A stretch of DNA of 64,000 nucleotides from Terriglobia bacterium (lineage in GTDB: Bacteria > Acidobacteriota > Terriglobia > Acidiferrales > UBA7541): positions 186,001 to 250,000 of the forward strand of contig JAIQGG010000001.1 of NCBI GenBank assembly GCA_020072785.1. Direction: 5' to 3'. The translations under genes and the position numbers were made by a program. Below the pieces are notes generated by a model, which was not told the DNA's origin, did not search any database, and saw only the letters and a list, made by a program, of their open reading frames with translations. Of the stretch, positions 25,629 through 35,372 are shown piece by piece. Positions within the stretch are counted from its first letter, which is position 1; the number at the start of each line of letters is the position of its first letter.

Positions 25629-26156
25629 TTAAGCGCCGCCTAGTTTGGCTTGGAGGTCCTGAAACAGGCTCTGCAGCAGGACCTGGTCGTATCCCAGGAA
25701 ATCGGCTCTCATCACGCCCCTGCCATCTACGTTCGTCACTTCGCCGGAAACCTGCAGGCGGACTTTCTCGACACTCGCCGGCACGGGCGGATTCGCCTTG
25801 GGATCGCCAGGCGTCGAGACGAGCTTGATGCTGATCTGTACTTTGTAGACCCAGTTCGTGTTCATCGTGACGATTTTCGAGTTCGGGAGGGTCCGGAAAT
25901 ATCCCGAGTCCTTATCCATCGTCGCGATGTCGAAGTTGTGTTCGAGGACCGTGTTGACAGCCGTCTGCCAGACCTTGTCGTAGTTTTTTTGGAAGTCTGC
26001 GCGAACCGGCAGTTCGCGCCAGACGGGTTCGCCGGTCACGAAACGCGCCTCCAGCACTTTCGGAACCTTTTTGTAAGAGCCGAAAAGCTGAGCGGATACA
26101 GTGGATGACGTCAACACGAGCACGGCCAGCACGGCCAGCAACCGTCGAATATTCAT
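25629..26156 (-). CDS. Secreted protein, BamC-like domain (hypothetical)
   Basis: A 175-residue protein from the ATG at 26156, with AGGAG seven bases upstream; an in-frame ATG at 26243 lacks these signs. The signal peptide is MNIRRLLAVLAVLVLTSSTVSA. The body has 'YDKVWQTAVNTVLEHNFDIATMDKDSGYFRTLP', resembling the helix-grip domain of BamC/NlpB-like lipoproteins in which a bulky protein is assembled at the outer membrane, then a beta-rich 'VYKVQISIKLVST...VRLQVSGEVTNVDG'. There is no lipobox cysteine. The 315 bases upstream (26157-26471) show no other gene; I see nothing specific there. Confidence 0.65.
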   Translation of the reverse strand: MNIRRLLAVLAVLVLTSSTVSAQLFGSYKKVPKVLEARFVTGEPVWRELPVRADFQKNYDKVWQTAVNTVLEHNFDIATMDKDSGYFRTLPNSKIVTMNTNWVYKVQISIKLVSTPGDPKANPPVPASVEKVRLQVSGEVTNVDGRGVMRADFLGYDQVLLQSLFQDLQAKLGGA

Positions 26157-26471
26157 AGCGATTCTCCTGTCTGCTGCGGGCCGCGCATGCGACATGCGCG
26201 GCGCAATATAAATCCAAGTCTGATTGTGCCAGTTTGAGTCCAACCTCGAATTTCAAAACGGGGAGGCGATGGCCTAATTGACACCCCATTAATTTGATTG
26301 GGCCCGAATTTCAGAGTTTAGAATCGCAAAGCTGGCCAGCATACTCCATAGTACGAGCGAACTACGCATGTCCAAACCACCAAGTGTGAGTTCGGGCACA
26401 AATTCACAACCAAGCTGGAGCCGCTAAAATACAAGGATGAATCCTGGCCAGAAAAATTAAGTTGAGGATGC

Positions 26472-26843
26472 TCAGCGGCCGCCGCGCAGGTAGGCGTCCG
26501 TGCCGCTCAGCCAGTCCTCGCGCGGGGGCATGAAGATGTCCAGGTCCACGGTCTCTTCCACGGCCCAGGCCTCGTGCGGCATGTTCGGGGGAATGGCCAG
26601 CACCTCGCCGGCGTGCACCACGATCTCCTTGCCGTCGATGGCGAACTTCAGCGCGCCCTCCAGGATGTAGGTGAGCTGCTCGTTGTGGTGCTGATGCAGC
26701 GGCACGTGCGCGCCCTTCTTCAGCAGCACGCGCGCCATCATCATCTTGTCGCCGACGATCATCTGCCGGTCGATCAGGGGATTTAGGTGCTCACGCTTGA
26801 TGTCGTCCCACTTGAGGTACTTCAGCACGGCCGGTGCGCTCAT
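26472..26843 (-). CDS. Cupin-domain protein
   Basis: A 123-residue single-domain cupin. Motif 1 is 'HVPLHQHHNEQLTYILEG' (about residues 46-63, with His ligands and Glu) and motif 2 is 'GEVLAIPPNMPHEAWA' (about 79-94, with the last His). These metal-binding residues are intact. The start ATG overlaps the stop of the amidohydrolase gene (ATGA at 26840-26843), so the pair is translationally coupled. A small cupin beside a metal-dependent hydrolase might be an isomerase or dioxygenase acting on the same substrate, but that is a guess. Confidence 0.85.
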   Translation of the reverse strand: MSAPAVLKYLKWDDIKREHLNPLIDRQMIVGDKMMMARVLLKKGAHVPLHQHHNEQLTYILEGALKFAIDGKEIVVHAGEVLAIPPNMPHEAWAVEETVDLDIFMPPREDWLSGTDAYLRGGR

Positions 26844-28174
26844 TTCAGGTCTCCATAGAGTTTCGCTGCGTTGTCGTGCAGGTACAGATGCGCCAGTTCC
26901 AGCGCGCGTGTTTCCGTAATGGCGCCTTCGCTCACCAGCTCCGCCAGCGCCGCGGCCAGCGCGGTGCGCGCCGAGCGCACCGCCAGCCAGAAGGTTTCCT
27001 CCGCGCCCACGGCGTCGTTGAACGGAAAGGCGTCCGAAGCGAACATGATCTTCTCCGGGTAGAGCGAGATCCACTGCTTCAGAATCGTTTTCAGCTCCGA
27101 GGGGTAGACGTAGTAGCCCATCAGCGAGGAGTCGGTATACACGTTCTTGGCCGCGGTCAGCCAGATCATGTCCAGCGTGTAGGGATACCCGCCGTGGATG
27201 AGCACGAAGTTCACGTTCTTGTAGCGCGGGTCGCGCAGCACGTTTTCCAGGTTCAGCGGATGCCCCTGGCGCAGGCTGAAGTAATCGCCGATGCCTACCG
27301 CGCTGTGGAAGTGCACCGGCAATTTCAATTTCCCGGCTTCGTCCAGCAGCACGCGGAAAATGTAGTCCTGAAAAAGCGTGTACTCCTTGGCCGCGGGCAC
27401 CCCGCCCGTCCGGTAGCGCGCATAGATCTGCGCGGCCTGCTCGCGCGGCGGGTCCTCGAAATGCAGCGAGCGGAAATAGGCGGCTTCGAACTTCATGGCC
27501 ACGCCGCCGCGCTTCTGGTTCTCCGCCACCGTGCGCCGCACGAACTCCTCATAGCCGGCGAGATCCGCGGGCAGCGCCGCGACGTTCTCCTGCTTCCTGT
27601 AGCGCTGCAGCATCTTCTCCTGCAGCGGGATGTACACGCCCATGTCGCCATTCTTCCCGGCCTGGTCGCGGTTATCGAAGGGATAGAGGAAGGAATCCAC
27701 GAAGAAGACCCAGTGGAAGCGCTTGGGATCGAGATAGGGAGCCAGCGCCACGCGATTGGCCAGGCAGATTTGCACGCCCACCTTGTCCAGGATGCTGTCG
27801 AAGTAGGCCGTGCCGCCTTCCTTCTCCCAGGCCTTCTTCTTGTCGATCAGCCATTGGGCATGCGCGGGCTTGAAATCGTCGTAGGGGTAGCCGAAGAGCG
27901 CTTTGGCCGCCGCCACAAATTCCGGATTGGTGTCACGCAGGCGCAGCACCGTGCTTTCCTCCGGCGGCGAGGCCATGGCGTCCATGTCCATGTCGTCGGG
28001 GAAGGTGGCGTGCGAATGGTTGTCGTAAATGGGAATCTGGTCGATCTTCTTGAGCAGGCGCTCGTAGATCACCGGCATGTCCGGGCCCGCGAAAGGTTTG
28101 GCTTGTGCCACGGCCGGGGAGGCAGCAGCGAAGAAGAGAACTGCGCACAGCAGCAGGTGAATCATTTGTTTCAT
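26840..28174 (-). CDS. Amidohydrolase-2 family protein, secreted
   Basis: A 444-residue protein from the ATG at 28174, which has GAGGTG seven bases upstream. It carries a signal peptide (MKQMIHLLLCAVLFFAAASPAVA). The TIM-barrel metal site is suggested by 'IYDNHSHATFP' (His-x-His near residue 50), 'LPVHFHSAVG' near 270, 'FVLIHGGYP' near 305 and 'IMFASDAFP' near 365, the pattern of the amidohydrolase-2 family (glucuronate isomerase, decarboxylase-like). It should act in the periplasm. The substrate is unknown. It overlaps the cupin gene and may form a two-gene unit. Confidence 0.85.
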   Translation of the reverse strand: MKQMIHLLLCAVLFFAAASPAVAQAKPFAGPDMPVIYERLLKKIDQIPIYDNHSHATFPDDMDMDAMASPPEESTVLRLRDTNPEFVAAAKALFGYPYDDFKPAHAQWLIDKKKAWEKEGGTAYFDSILDKVGVQICLANRVALAPYLDPKRFHWVFFVDSFLYPFDNRDQAGKNGDMGVYIPLQEKMLQRYRKQENVAALPADLAGYEEFVRRTVAENQKRGGVAMKFEAAYFRSLHFEDPPREQAAQIYARYRTGGVPAAKEYTLFQDYIFRVLLDEAGKLKLPVHFHSAVGIGDYFSLRQGHPLNLENVLRDPRYKNVNFVLIHGGYPYTLDMIWLTAAKNVYTDSSLMGYYVYPSELKTILKQWISLYPEKIMFASDAFPFNDAVGAEETFWLAVRSARTALAAALAELVSEGAITETRALELAHLYLHDNAAKLYGDLK

Positions 28175-28295
28175 TTTTGTGCACCTCACCGAAACAAACA
28201 GTTATTCCACACCGCAGCGAGTTTGTCGAGGCCGCAAAACACAATGCGCGGCGGCCACGCCGAGGCGGAAATCCTTCCGGCAATCGAAAGCCCGC

Positions 28296-29480
28296 CTACC
28301 GCGCCACTGCGGCGCGCCAGCGCGCGGAGACGCGTTCGATCCGCTCCAGCGCTTCCTCCAGCAGATTCCGCGCGCTCACCAGCGAAAAGCGCAGGTACTC
28401 CGCGCCCCCGGCGCCAAACGCCGCTCCGGCAATCCCCGCCACGCCGCCCTCTTCCAGCAGCAGCGCCGCCACCTGCTCGGCCGCGAGCCCAGTGTCCGCG
28501 ACATTCACCCAGGCGTAAAACGCGCCGTCGGGCGCGAGACAGCGGAAGCCCGGGATGCGGTTGAGTCCGGCCACGAAGAGGTCGCGCCGCTTGCGGTACT
28601 CCGCGACCATGGCGTCCACGGCGTTGCTCGGGTCGCGCAGCGCCTCGATGGCCGCCACCTGCGTGAACTCCGCCGCGCACGTAAACGTGTTCAGCACCAG
28701 CATGTCCAGCGCGTCCACCACCGCCACCGGGGCTACCGCGTAGCCCAGCCGCCAGCCGGTCATCGCGAAGCTCTTCGAGAATCCGTCGATGATCACCGTG
28801 CGCTCGGCCATCCCCGGCAGCGACGCGATCGAGCGATACTCCCCGCGGAAGAGAATCCGCGCGTAAATTTCATCGGCGATCACCCACAGGTCGTGCCGCG
28901 CCGCCAGCTCCGCGATTCCCGCGAGCGCGGCATCGCTGTACACCGTTCCGGTGGGATTATTCGGCGAATTGAAGATCAGCAGGCGCGTTTTCGCCGTGAT
29001 TTTCCCGGCGATTTCCGCGAGATCCGGCTGAAAGCGGTTCTTCTCGATCAGGTGAAACGCCACCGGCGTCGCGTCCAGGCCCCGCGTGAACGACGGATAG
29101 ATCGGGAAGCTCGGATCGGGGTAGAGCACTTCGTCGCCCGGCTCAATCAGCGCCATCATCGCCAGCGCCAGGGCCATCTTGCAGCCGGGAGCGACGAGCA
29201 CCTCCTGCGGCGTCACCTGCAGCCGCCGCGTCCGCCCCAGATAGTCGGCCACGGCTTCGCGCAGCGCCGGCACGCCGCGCGTCGAGCAGTAGCGGTCGCG
29301 GCCCGCGGCCACGGCGGCGCGCACCGCGTCCACCACCGGGGCCGCCGGATGAAAATCCGGCTCGCCCAGCTCGAGATGAATGATCGAGCGGCCCTGCCGC
29401 TCCAGTTCCTTGGCGCGCGTATAGACGGCCAGTGCGCCCTCTCCGGTCAGTTGGGAAATGCGTGAGGCGATGTGTCTCAT
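28296..29480 (-). CDS. PLP-dependent aminotransferase (class I/II fold)
   Basis: A 394-residue cytoplasmic enzyme. Family marks are 'ELGEPDFHPA' (about 37-46), 'RYCSTRGVPALREAVADYL' (about 63-81), 'FNSPNNPTGTVYS' (about 170-182), 'IADEIYARILF' (about 201-211) and the pyridoxal-binding Lys236 in DGFSKSFAMTGWRLGYA. This places it among AspC-like aminotransferases for aspartate, aromatic or related amino acids; substrate range is not readable. It is separated by about 120 bases from the amidohydrolase gene downstream and has no clear operon partner. A tiny 30-codon frame at 29500-29592 just upstream is not convincing. Confidence 0.92.
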   Translation of the reverse strand: MRHIASRISQLTGEGALAVYTRAKELERQGRSIIHLELGEPDFHPAAPVVDAVRAAVAAGRDRYCSTRGVPALREAVADYLGRTRRLQVTPQEVLVAPGCKMALALAMMALIEPGDEVLYPDPSFPIYPSFTRGLDATPVAFHLIEKNRFQPDLAEIAGKITAKTRLLIFNSPNNPTGTVYSDAALAGIAELAARHDLWVIADEIYARILFRGEYRSIASLPGMAERTVIIDGFSKSFAMTGWRLGYAVAPVAVVDALDMLVLNTFTCAAEFTQVAAIEALRDPSNAVDAMVAEYRKRRDLFVAGLNRIPGFRCLAPDGAFYAWVNVADTGLAAEQVAALLLEEGGVAGIAGAAFGAGGAEYLRFSLVSARNLLEEALERIERVSARWRAAVAR

Positions 29481-29640
29481 AGTCGGTTTTCCGATGCTAT
29501 CACTCCGCCGCGGGCAGCGCGCCGTACACCGCGGCGATCTCCGCCATCACCACAGCGCGCTCGAGCAGCCGGACCCGGGATGTTTCGCTCATGGGAAAGC
29601 TTCCGTGGGGAGATTTTTCAGCCCGTAAATGTTGCCCGCA

Positions 29641-29676
29641 AAAAACGCAGGGGCACGAACATTCGTGCCCCTGCGG
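29641..29676 (-). terminator. Rho-independent terminator of the Oar-like receptor gene
   Basis: On the minus strand a perfect 14-bp stem (CGCAGGGGCACGAA with its complement) and a two-base loop are followed directly by TTTTTT. It starts 23 bases after the receptor stop. The stem sequence resembles a dispersed hairpin found in related genomes, an inference from memory. Confidence 0.85.
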
Positions 29677-29698
29677 ATGCAGGATGGTCGCCGCCGCG

Positions 29699-32600
29699 TT
29701 AGAACGCCCAGCGCAGCGAGAACTGGATCAGCCGCGGCGTGCCCTTGGCCGTGGTGATCTGCCCGAAGTTGGCCTTGCTCTCCACGTCGGTGAAAGTCGG
29801 GTTCGAGAAGTTCACGTGGTTCCAGATGTTGAAGAAATCGGCCGTGAACCGGATGGTCTGCCGCTCGCCGATCTTGAAATTCTTGATCAGCGAGAAGTCC
29901 CAGTTCTGCTGGCGCGGACCGCGGTAGATATTCCTTCCGAGATTGCCAAAGTCCGTGGTGCAGAAGTTGGAGTTCGGAAAGATGGTCGGATCGAGCTGAT
30001 TCGGATCGCACTGCGCCGGATAGAGCGGCAGCGCCTTACTGAAGTTGTTGAAGTCCACATAGCCGCCTAGCCGCGCGTGCACATCGCCGGATGTGTAACC
30101 CTGCGAGATGCTCCCGCCGGACGCCAAACTGGCTCCGAGGAGCGGCGTGCTGCCCAGCCCGAGGAAGCCTGAGCCTGCGCCGGAATCGAAAATGGAGAAT
30201 GGCGTGCCGGATTGGAAGATGGTGATGCCGCTGATGGACCAATTGGCCAGCACCGCGCGCTTCCAGCCTTCCTCCTTCTCGAAGAACGGCAGGTCATAGA
30301 CGTAGCTGACCACCAGGCGGTGCTTGCGGTCGAAATCGGAAAGCCCGCGCGAGGCGTTGATGTTGCTCTGGTCGTTGTACGCGGTATTGAACGCCGTGTT
30401 GCCCGTGGAAGTGGCGTCGGTGGATTTCGACCAGGTGTAGGCGGACTGGAAATAGCCGCGCGCCCAGCGCCGCGACACCGTCGCTTGCAACGCATGATAG
30501 TGCGAGTAGGCGTCGTTGGCGAAGAGCTGGTAGCCGGAGTAGCCGTTGAGGCCCGGCGTAGGCGTCCGCGCCACGGCGTTGGCGAAGGTGTTCGCGGTGA
30601 TCTGGTAGGTGTTGTTGAAGGCGTCGGTGACGACGACGGGATTGGCCACCGAGGCGCGCCGCGACTGGATGCCGTCGCGCGTCTCGCGGAGATGCACGGC
30701 GTGCGTGCCGATGTAGCCGACCTCCAGCACCCACTGTTTCCCGAGCGAGCGTTGAATCGTGAGGTTCCACTGCTGCGTGCTGGGCACCTTGAAATCCCGA
30801 GGCACTTCCAGAGCGAAGATGAGATCCGATTGGACACCGGGTCCGCTGCACTGGTAGATCCCGGCCTGGGTGGTGTCGTTCCCCGGAAAGCCCTGGAGAG
30901 TGGACAAACAAGGGATGTAGGCGGGATTAATGACGCCTGCGGGCGGCAGGCCGTTGGGGTTGGACCCGATGGCCGCGCACCACGGATTCTCCGGCGCGGG
31001 ATTCGAGGGCGAGCACGGCGCAAAGAAGTTGGTCAGGCTGAGCGGCCCCGCCGCGTTGAAGAAGACGATCGGCAGAAGCGGCGATTGGAAGCTGAGCTGG
31101 TCGATCACGCCGACATCCTCGCGAGCGTAGTAGATGCCGTAGCCGCCGCGCACCGTCGTGGTATGGCGGTTCAGGACGTCCCACGCCAAGCCGAAGCGCG
31201 GCCCGAATCCCGTCGCGATCTGGTTGCGGAAGGTGGAGGAAGTGGCGTTGCCCGTGAAGCCGGCCACGCCGAGCGAACCCGCGCAGCTCGGATAGACCCA
31301 GGGATATTGCCCCTGCTGCGTCAGACGCGATTCCACGTTGCCGATGTGGCAGGCATCATCGTGAAACGCCCCGAAAAATTCCGTGCGCATGCCCAGGTTT
31401 AGCGTGAGGTCGCGCCGCACTTTCCAGTCGTCCTGCGCGAAAAGCGAGAAGTTCTTCTGTCTGTATTTGTGGTCGAAAACGCCGCCGCCCCCGAAGCTGA
31501 AGTCCGGCATGCCGAGCAAAAACTTCTGGAAATCGGTCAGCCCGGGGGTGCTGACGAAGAAAAGCTGGCCGTTGAAGACCTGGGGGAACAGCTTGTCCAG
31601 GTTGACGAGAGAGAGGTCGCCGCCGAAGCGGAGGACGTGGGCACCATGCACCCAGGACAAGTTGTCCACGAAGTTGTAGTTGTTCTGTTCCGCGAACTGG
31701 TCGGCCATGGGTGTCGGCCCGATCTGGTAGCCGGAGCTGGCCAAGGTGAACTTGTAGATGCTGTCGGTGATGTTGCTCATGGGCCGGTTGATGCCCAGGT
31801 CCGCCGCCGTAACCGGCGGCTCATTGATGGAGCTGTTGTTGATGTGCACCAGGCCGAATCGAAACTCGTTTACCAGGGTCGCGGAAAACAGGTGCGTTTC
31901 CGCGACGCTGAGGAAGCGATCCTTGACCGGAAGAAAATAGGGGAAGTTGAGGTCCGTGCCGCTGATGCTGCCGCCCAGAGAAGCCTGCAGCCCGCCGGCC
32001 CCGAAGGGCACGTTCTGCTCCGAATTCGAGAAGAAGAAGCGCGTGGCAATCTTGTCCGCGCCGCCGCGGAACTCCCGGTCCCAGTTCGCGGTGAACTGAT
32101 TGTCGCTGTATTTTCCGGGACGGCTGACGGCAAACGCCCCGGTCGCCGGATCGCCGCTGGGAATCAGGTAACCGTTCGAGGTTCCCCCGAATTGGTCGCT
32201 CTTGAAGTTGAGCAGGGCGACCGCGACCGGGTCCAGTGCAACACTCGGATCACCGAAAAACACATTCGCCAGGTTGCCCATCGAGCGGTCCGCAGGCAGA
32301 ACCGGAATCGTCGTGCTGATCAGGGTTCCCGGCGAAAGTCCGCTGCGCTGCCGCGTGCCCTGGTAATTGAAGAAAAAGAAGCCCAACTTCTCCGTGCCCA
32401 CCGGGCCGCCGAGGCTCACGCCAAAGATGTTCTGCTTCAGCACCGGGCGCGGATTACCTCCGGCATTCTGGAAGAACTCGTTGGCGTTCAGTTTGTCATT
32501 GCGGAAAAATTCGTACACGTCGCCGTGGAAATCCTTGCTGCCGGACTTCAGGATGGCGTTGACGTTGCCGCCGCCGTTGCGGCCCTGGCTGGCGTCGTAC

Positions 32601-33298
32601 AGCGACGTCTGCACTTTGAACTCCTGGATGACGTCAGGGTTAGGCAGCGGCGTGTTGGTCAGCTCCGCGACGTTATAGTCCGTCGCGGTGATCCCTTCGA
32701 TCAGGTAGTTGTTGTTGTCCTCGCGCTGGCCGTTCACGATGATGCGCACGTCGCCGCGCCCGAGCTGCCCGGAGGCGTTCAGGTCGCTCTGTGCGCCGCC
32801 GGAAAGCGTCAGCAGTTGCTGGAAGTTCTGCGTAGCCAGCGGCAGAGTGCGCACCGTCGCCGAGCCGATAGACTCGCCCGTCGTCGCGCTGGTCGTGTTG
32901 ATGGTCATCACTTCCGCGGTGATCTCCACCTTTTCGGTCACGCTGCCGGCCTTGAGCGCGATCGTGAGCGACGTCGTCTCGGTGACCCGCACTTCGATGT
33001 TGGAGACCGTGGCTTCGGCAAAGCCCGTTTTGTTGACGACGATCCGGTACGTCCCGGGCGGCAGCAGGGTCATGGTGATCGTGCCGTCCGCGCCCGTCTG
33101 CACTTTGCGAGCCACCATATCGGTGCGCACGTCGATCACCTGCACATCGGCAGCGGCAACCCACCCGCCGCTCGAATCCACCACGCTCAGATTGATTGCG
33201 CCGGTGGCGCCGCCCTGTCCGTAAGCGCGCACTCCGGCCAGCGATACGGCCATCACCAACAGTGAAACCAGCAGCAAAGATTTCAACGTGACTCGCAT
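29699..33298 (-). CDS. TonB-dependent receptor, Oar-like
   Basis: A 1199-residue outer-membrane protein. The signal peptide (LLLVSLLVMAVSLAGVRAYG) is followed by a carboxypeptidase-regulatory domain at about 30-115 ('GAINLSVVDSSGGWVAAADV', 'LPPGTYRIVVNKTGFAEATV'). A plug region follows at about 120-245 ('RTLPLATQNFQQLLTLSGG', 'IIVNGQREDNNNYLIEGI'). The remainder is a barrel with 'NFSLFAQDDWKVRRDLTLNLGMRTEFFG' and ends 'FSLRWAF' with an aromatic residue. GAGG stands five bases before the start. Oar-like receptors import or export large substrates with TonB energy; the substrate is not evident. It is divergent from the large FecR-domain gene 323 bases away; I see no clear promoter in that gap. 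Confidence 0.95.
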   Translation of the reverse strand: MRVTLKSLLLVSLLVMAVSLAGVRAYGQGGATGAINLSVVDSSGGWVAAADVQVIDVRTDMVARKVQTGADGTITMTLLPPGTYRIVVNKTGFAEATVSNIEVRVTETTSLTIALKAGSVTEKVEITAEVMTINTTSATTGESIGSATVRTLPLATQNFQQLLTLSGGAQSDLNASGQLGRGDVRIIVNGQREDNNNYLIEGITATDYNVAELTNTPLPNPDVIQEFKVQTSLYDASQGRNGGGNVNAILKSGSKDFHGDVYEFFRNDKLNANEFFQNAGGNPRPVLKQNIFGVSLGGPVGTEKLGFFFFNYQGTRQRSGLSPGTLISTTIPVLPADRSMGNLANVFFGDPSVALDPVAVALLNFKSDQFGGTSNGYLIPSGDPATGAFAVSRPGKYSDNQFTANWDREFRGGADKIATRFFFSNSEQNVPFGAGGLQASLGGSISGTDLNFPYFLPVKDRFLSVAETHLFSATLVNEFRFGLVHINNSSINEPPVTAADLGINRPMSNITDSIYKFTLASSGYQIGPTPMADQFAEQNNYNFVDNLSWVHGAHVLRFGGDLSLVNLDKLFPQVFNGQLFFVSTPGLTDFQKFLLGMPDFSFGGGGVFDHKYRQKNFSLFAQDDWKVRRDLTLNLGMRTEFFGAFHDDACHIGNVESRLTQQGQYPWVYPSCAGSLGVAGFTGNATSSTFRNQIATGFGPRFGLAWDVLNRHTTTVRGGYGIYYAREDVGVIDQLSFQSPLLPIVFFNAAGPLSLTNFFAPCSPSNPAPENPWCAAIGSNPNGLPPAGVINPAYIPCLSTLQGFPGNDTTQAGIYQCSGPGVQSDLIFALEVPRDFKVPSTQQWNLTIQRSLGKQWVLEVGYIGTHAVHLRETRDGIQSRRASVANPVVVTDAFNNTYQITANTFANAVARTPTPGLNGYSGYQLFANDAYSHYHALQATVSRRWARGYFQSAYTWSKSTDATSTGNTAFNTAYNDQSNINASRGLSDFDRKHRLVVSYVYDLPFFEKEEGWKRAVLANWSISGITIFQSGTPFSIFDSGAGSGFLGLGSTPLLGASLASGGSISQGYTSGDVHARLGGYVDFNNFSKALPLYPAQCDPNQLDPTIFPNSNFCTTDFGNLGRNIYRGPRQQNWDFSLIKNFKIGERQTIRFTADFFNIWNHVNFSNPTFTDVESKANFGQITTAKGTPRLIQFSLRWAF

Positions 33299-33621
33299 AT
33301 GTACCTCGTTTGGTTTTCTCTCGAAGTGAACAATACACCCGTGCCCTGGATGAACCCGCCGATTAAGAAGCGCAATCTTTCCGGAATCTGCTGCGGGAAC
33401 CCCTGTGCTAATCCCTATGAAACTAACGTTTCAATCCCATCCTGTCAAGAATTCCGTGCTCCTTTTCACGGGCGGCCGCGAAGCGGCCGATGGGGCGGGC
33501 TGGCCATTACGGGCTGCGCCGGGCCGCGCGCCCTTTCTCTGCTTGACGCCGCAGGCCCGCGGCGCGACCATTTCATCTATCCAGCAGCTGGCTGGGCAGC
33601 GTCCCCTCCTGGAGGTGGACC

Positions 33622-35244
33622 ATGAAGTCCCGCTCGGTTTTTTCGTTTTTGGCGCTCGGCGCGCTGCTCCTGCTCTCCGCTGCCGCCCGCCCCGCCGCGG
33701 CCCATCCCAGCCACGCGCGCATCGTGCGCCTGAGCCTGGTGCAGGGCGATGTGCGCTTCACGCGCTCTGCCCAGAAGAACGATCCCCTGGCCGATCAGAA
33801 CCTGGCCTGGGAATCGGCCATCGCCAATCTGCCCATCCGCCAGGGCTACGTGCTTTCCACCGCGCACGGCCGCGCCGAAGTCGAATTTGAAAACGGCGCC
33901 ACTGCCTATCTCGACGAGAATACCGTCGTCGAATTCTACGATCTTTCCCTGGACGACGACGGCGCGCGCACCACCCGCCTGATCCTCCGCCAGGGCAGCG
34001 CTTCCTTCTACGTCAATCCGGCCCGCGGCGACCTCTTCAGCGTTACCGGCGGAGACTTCACCGCCCAGGCCGGAGCCCGCGCCGCCTTCCGCATGGACAA
34101 CTACGACGACGGCAGCACCATCGGCGTCGAGAAGGGCCGCGTCACCGTCCTCGCCAAATCCCAGACCACCGCCCTCGAAAAGGGCCAGAGCCTGAGCCTG
34201 CGCGCCGGCGACGACGCCCGCGCCAGCATCGGCAGGCTCCCCGCCGGCGATGCCTTCGACCAGTGGGTCTCCGCACGCTCGGAGAGCGTCACCTCCGCCT
34301 CCAATTCCGCGCTGCAATACGTCAGCTCGCCCTACTACTCCTCCGGCTTCGCCGATCTCTACACCTACGGCTCCTTTATTTCGTACTCCGGCTATGGCAA
34401 TTGCTGGCGGCCGTTCGGCATGGGCCTGGGCTGGTCGCCCTTCAGCAGCGGCCAGTGGGTCTTGGATGCCTCTCAGGGCTGGAGCTGGGTGAGCTTCGAG
34501 CCCTGGGGCTGGCTGCCCTATCACTTCGGGAGCTGGGTTTTCTCTCCGGCCTACGGCTGGCTGTGGGTGCCGGGAGGTTTCGGCACGGGCACGCTGAACT
34601 ACTGGCGGCCAGCGACGGCGGTGTGGGTGCGCTCGGGCAACAGCGTCGGCGTGGTGCCCGTGCATCCCCTGGACACGCACGGAAAAACTCCCGTCAATCT
34701 CGCGCAGGCCGGGATTTCGCCCTCCGGCAGCGGCGCGGGCGACAAGTGGAAAGTGCTGAAAGCGCCGCCGCCGGGGGCCCTGGCCTCCAGCCTGGCGGCA
34801 ACCGCGCCGCCTGTGCGCCTCACGCGGGTACTGCTCACGGGCACCTCCGGCGTGCGCGCGGTGAGCATGGACCGCGTTTCCTCCATCGTCTTTGATCCGC
34901 GCGAGCACCGCTTCGTCAATGCGGCGAATTCGCCGGCGGACTCCGCAACCGGCTTCGCCAGCCCTGCCGGCGCTGTTGCAGCCGGGGCCGGGGCCACAGC
35001 GGCCTCCGGCGCGGCACCCCGTGGCGCAGCGCGAACGACAATGCGCTTCGACCAGCCCCGCAGGACTACTCCGCCGGCCGCGCGAACCTTCACTCCGCCA
35101 CCGGCTCGCAGCTATGCGCCGCCAACCCCATCGCGGTCCGCGTCCACACCGCGCGGCCCCTCGCCGCGCTCCGGGCCTTCGTTCGGGACGCGTTCCGCGC
35201 CTTCCTATGCGCCGCGCTCCGCGCCTCCTCCCCGTCCGCACTGA
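33622..35244 (+). CDS. Large FecR-domain secreted protein (DUF6600-like)
   Basis: A 540-residue protein with GGAGG six bases before the start and a signal peptide (VFSFLALGALLLLSAAARPAAA). The FecR-like domain is at about 35-190 ('RIVRLSLVQGDVRFTRS', 'HGRAEVEFENGATAYLDENTVVEFYD', 'RQGSASFYVNPARGD'). A Trp/Tyr/Gly-rich middle (about 255-330) carries repeats such as 'GWSWVSFEPWGWLPYHFGSW' and 'SPAYGWLWVPG', typical of DUF6600-type surface proteins. The Pro/Arg/Ser-rich tail looks disordered and cell-surface exposed. There is no sigma-factor neighbour. It is divergent from the Oar-like receptor, but a functional link is only suggested by position. Confidence 0.85.
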   Translation: MKSRSVFSFLALGALLLLSAAARPAAAHPSHARIVRLSLVQGDVRFTRSAQKNDPLADQNLAWESAIANLPIRQGYVLSTAHGRAEVEFENGATAYLDENTVVEFYDLSLDDDGARTTRLILRQGSASFYVNPARGDLFSVTGGDFTAQAGARAAFRMDNYDDGSTIGVEKGRVTVLAKSQTTALEKGQSLSLRAGDDARASIGRLPAGDAFDQWVSARSESVTSASNSALQYVSSPYYSSGFADLYTYGSFISYSGYGNCWRPFGMGLGWSPFSSGQWVLDASQGWSWVSFEPWGWLPYHFGSWVFSPAYGWLWVPGGFGTGTLNYWRPATAVWVRSGNSVGVVPVHPLDTHGKTPVNLAQAGISPSGSGAGDKWKVLKAPPPGALASSLAATAPPVRLTRVLLTGTSGVRAVSMDRVSSIVFDPREHRFVNAANSPADSATGFASPAGAVAAGAGATAASGAAPRGAARTTMRFDQPRRTTPPAARTFTPPPARSYAPPTPSRSASTPRGPSPRSGPSFGTRSAPSYAPRSAPPPRPH

Positions 35245-35270
35245 CCTGCGGCAGCCCTCTGCAAAACAAC

Positions 35271-35304
35271 AGCGGCTCCGCACCCCGGAGCCGCTTCTGT
35301 TTTT
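35271..35304 (+). terminator. Rho-independent terminator of the large FecR-domain gene
   Basis: A 10-bp stem (AGCGGCTCCG/CGGAGCCGCT) with loop CACCC is followed by TCTGTTTTT, 27 bases after the stop. Confidence 0.85.
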
Positions 35305-35372
35305 CTTGATGGGATCGAGCCCTGATGAAATTTTCCTGAGCTGGGTGGCCCCGGCAGCGCGGGCAGCCCCCG

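Noticed and set aside
29500-29592. A 30-codon minus frame before the aminotransferase.
   Set aside because: Too short and no ribosome-binding site; a helical GC-rich peptide is expected by chance.
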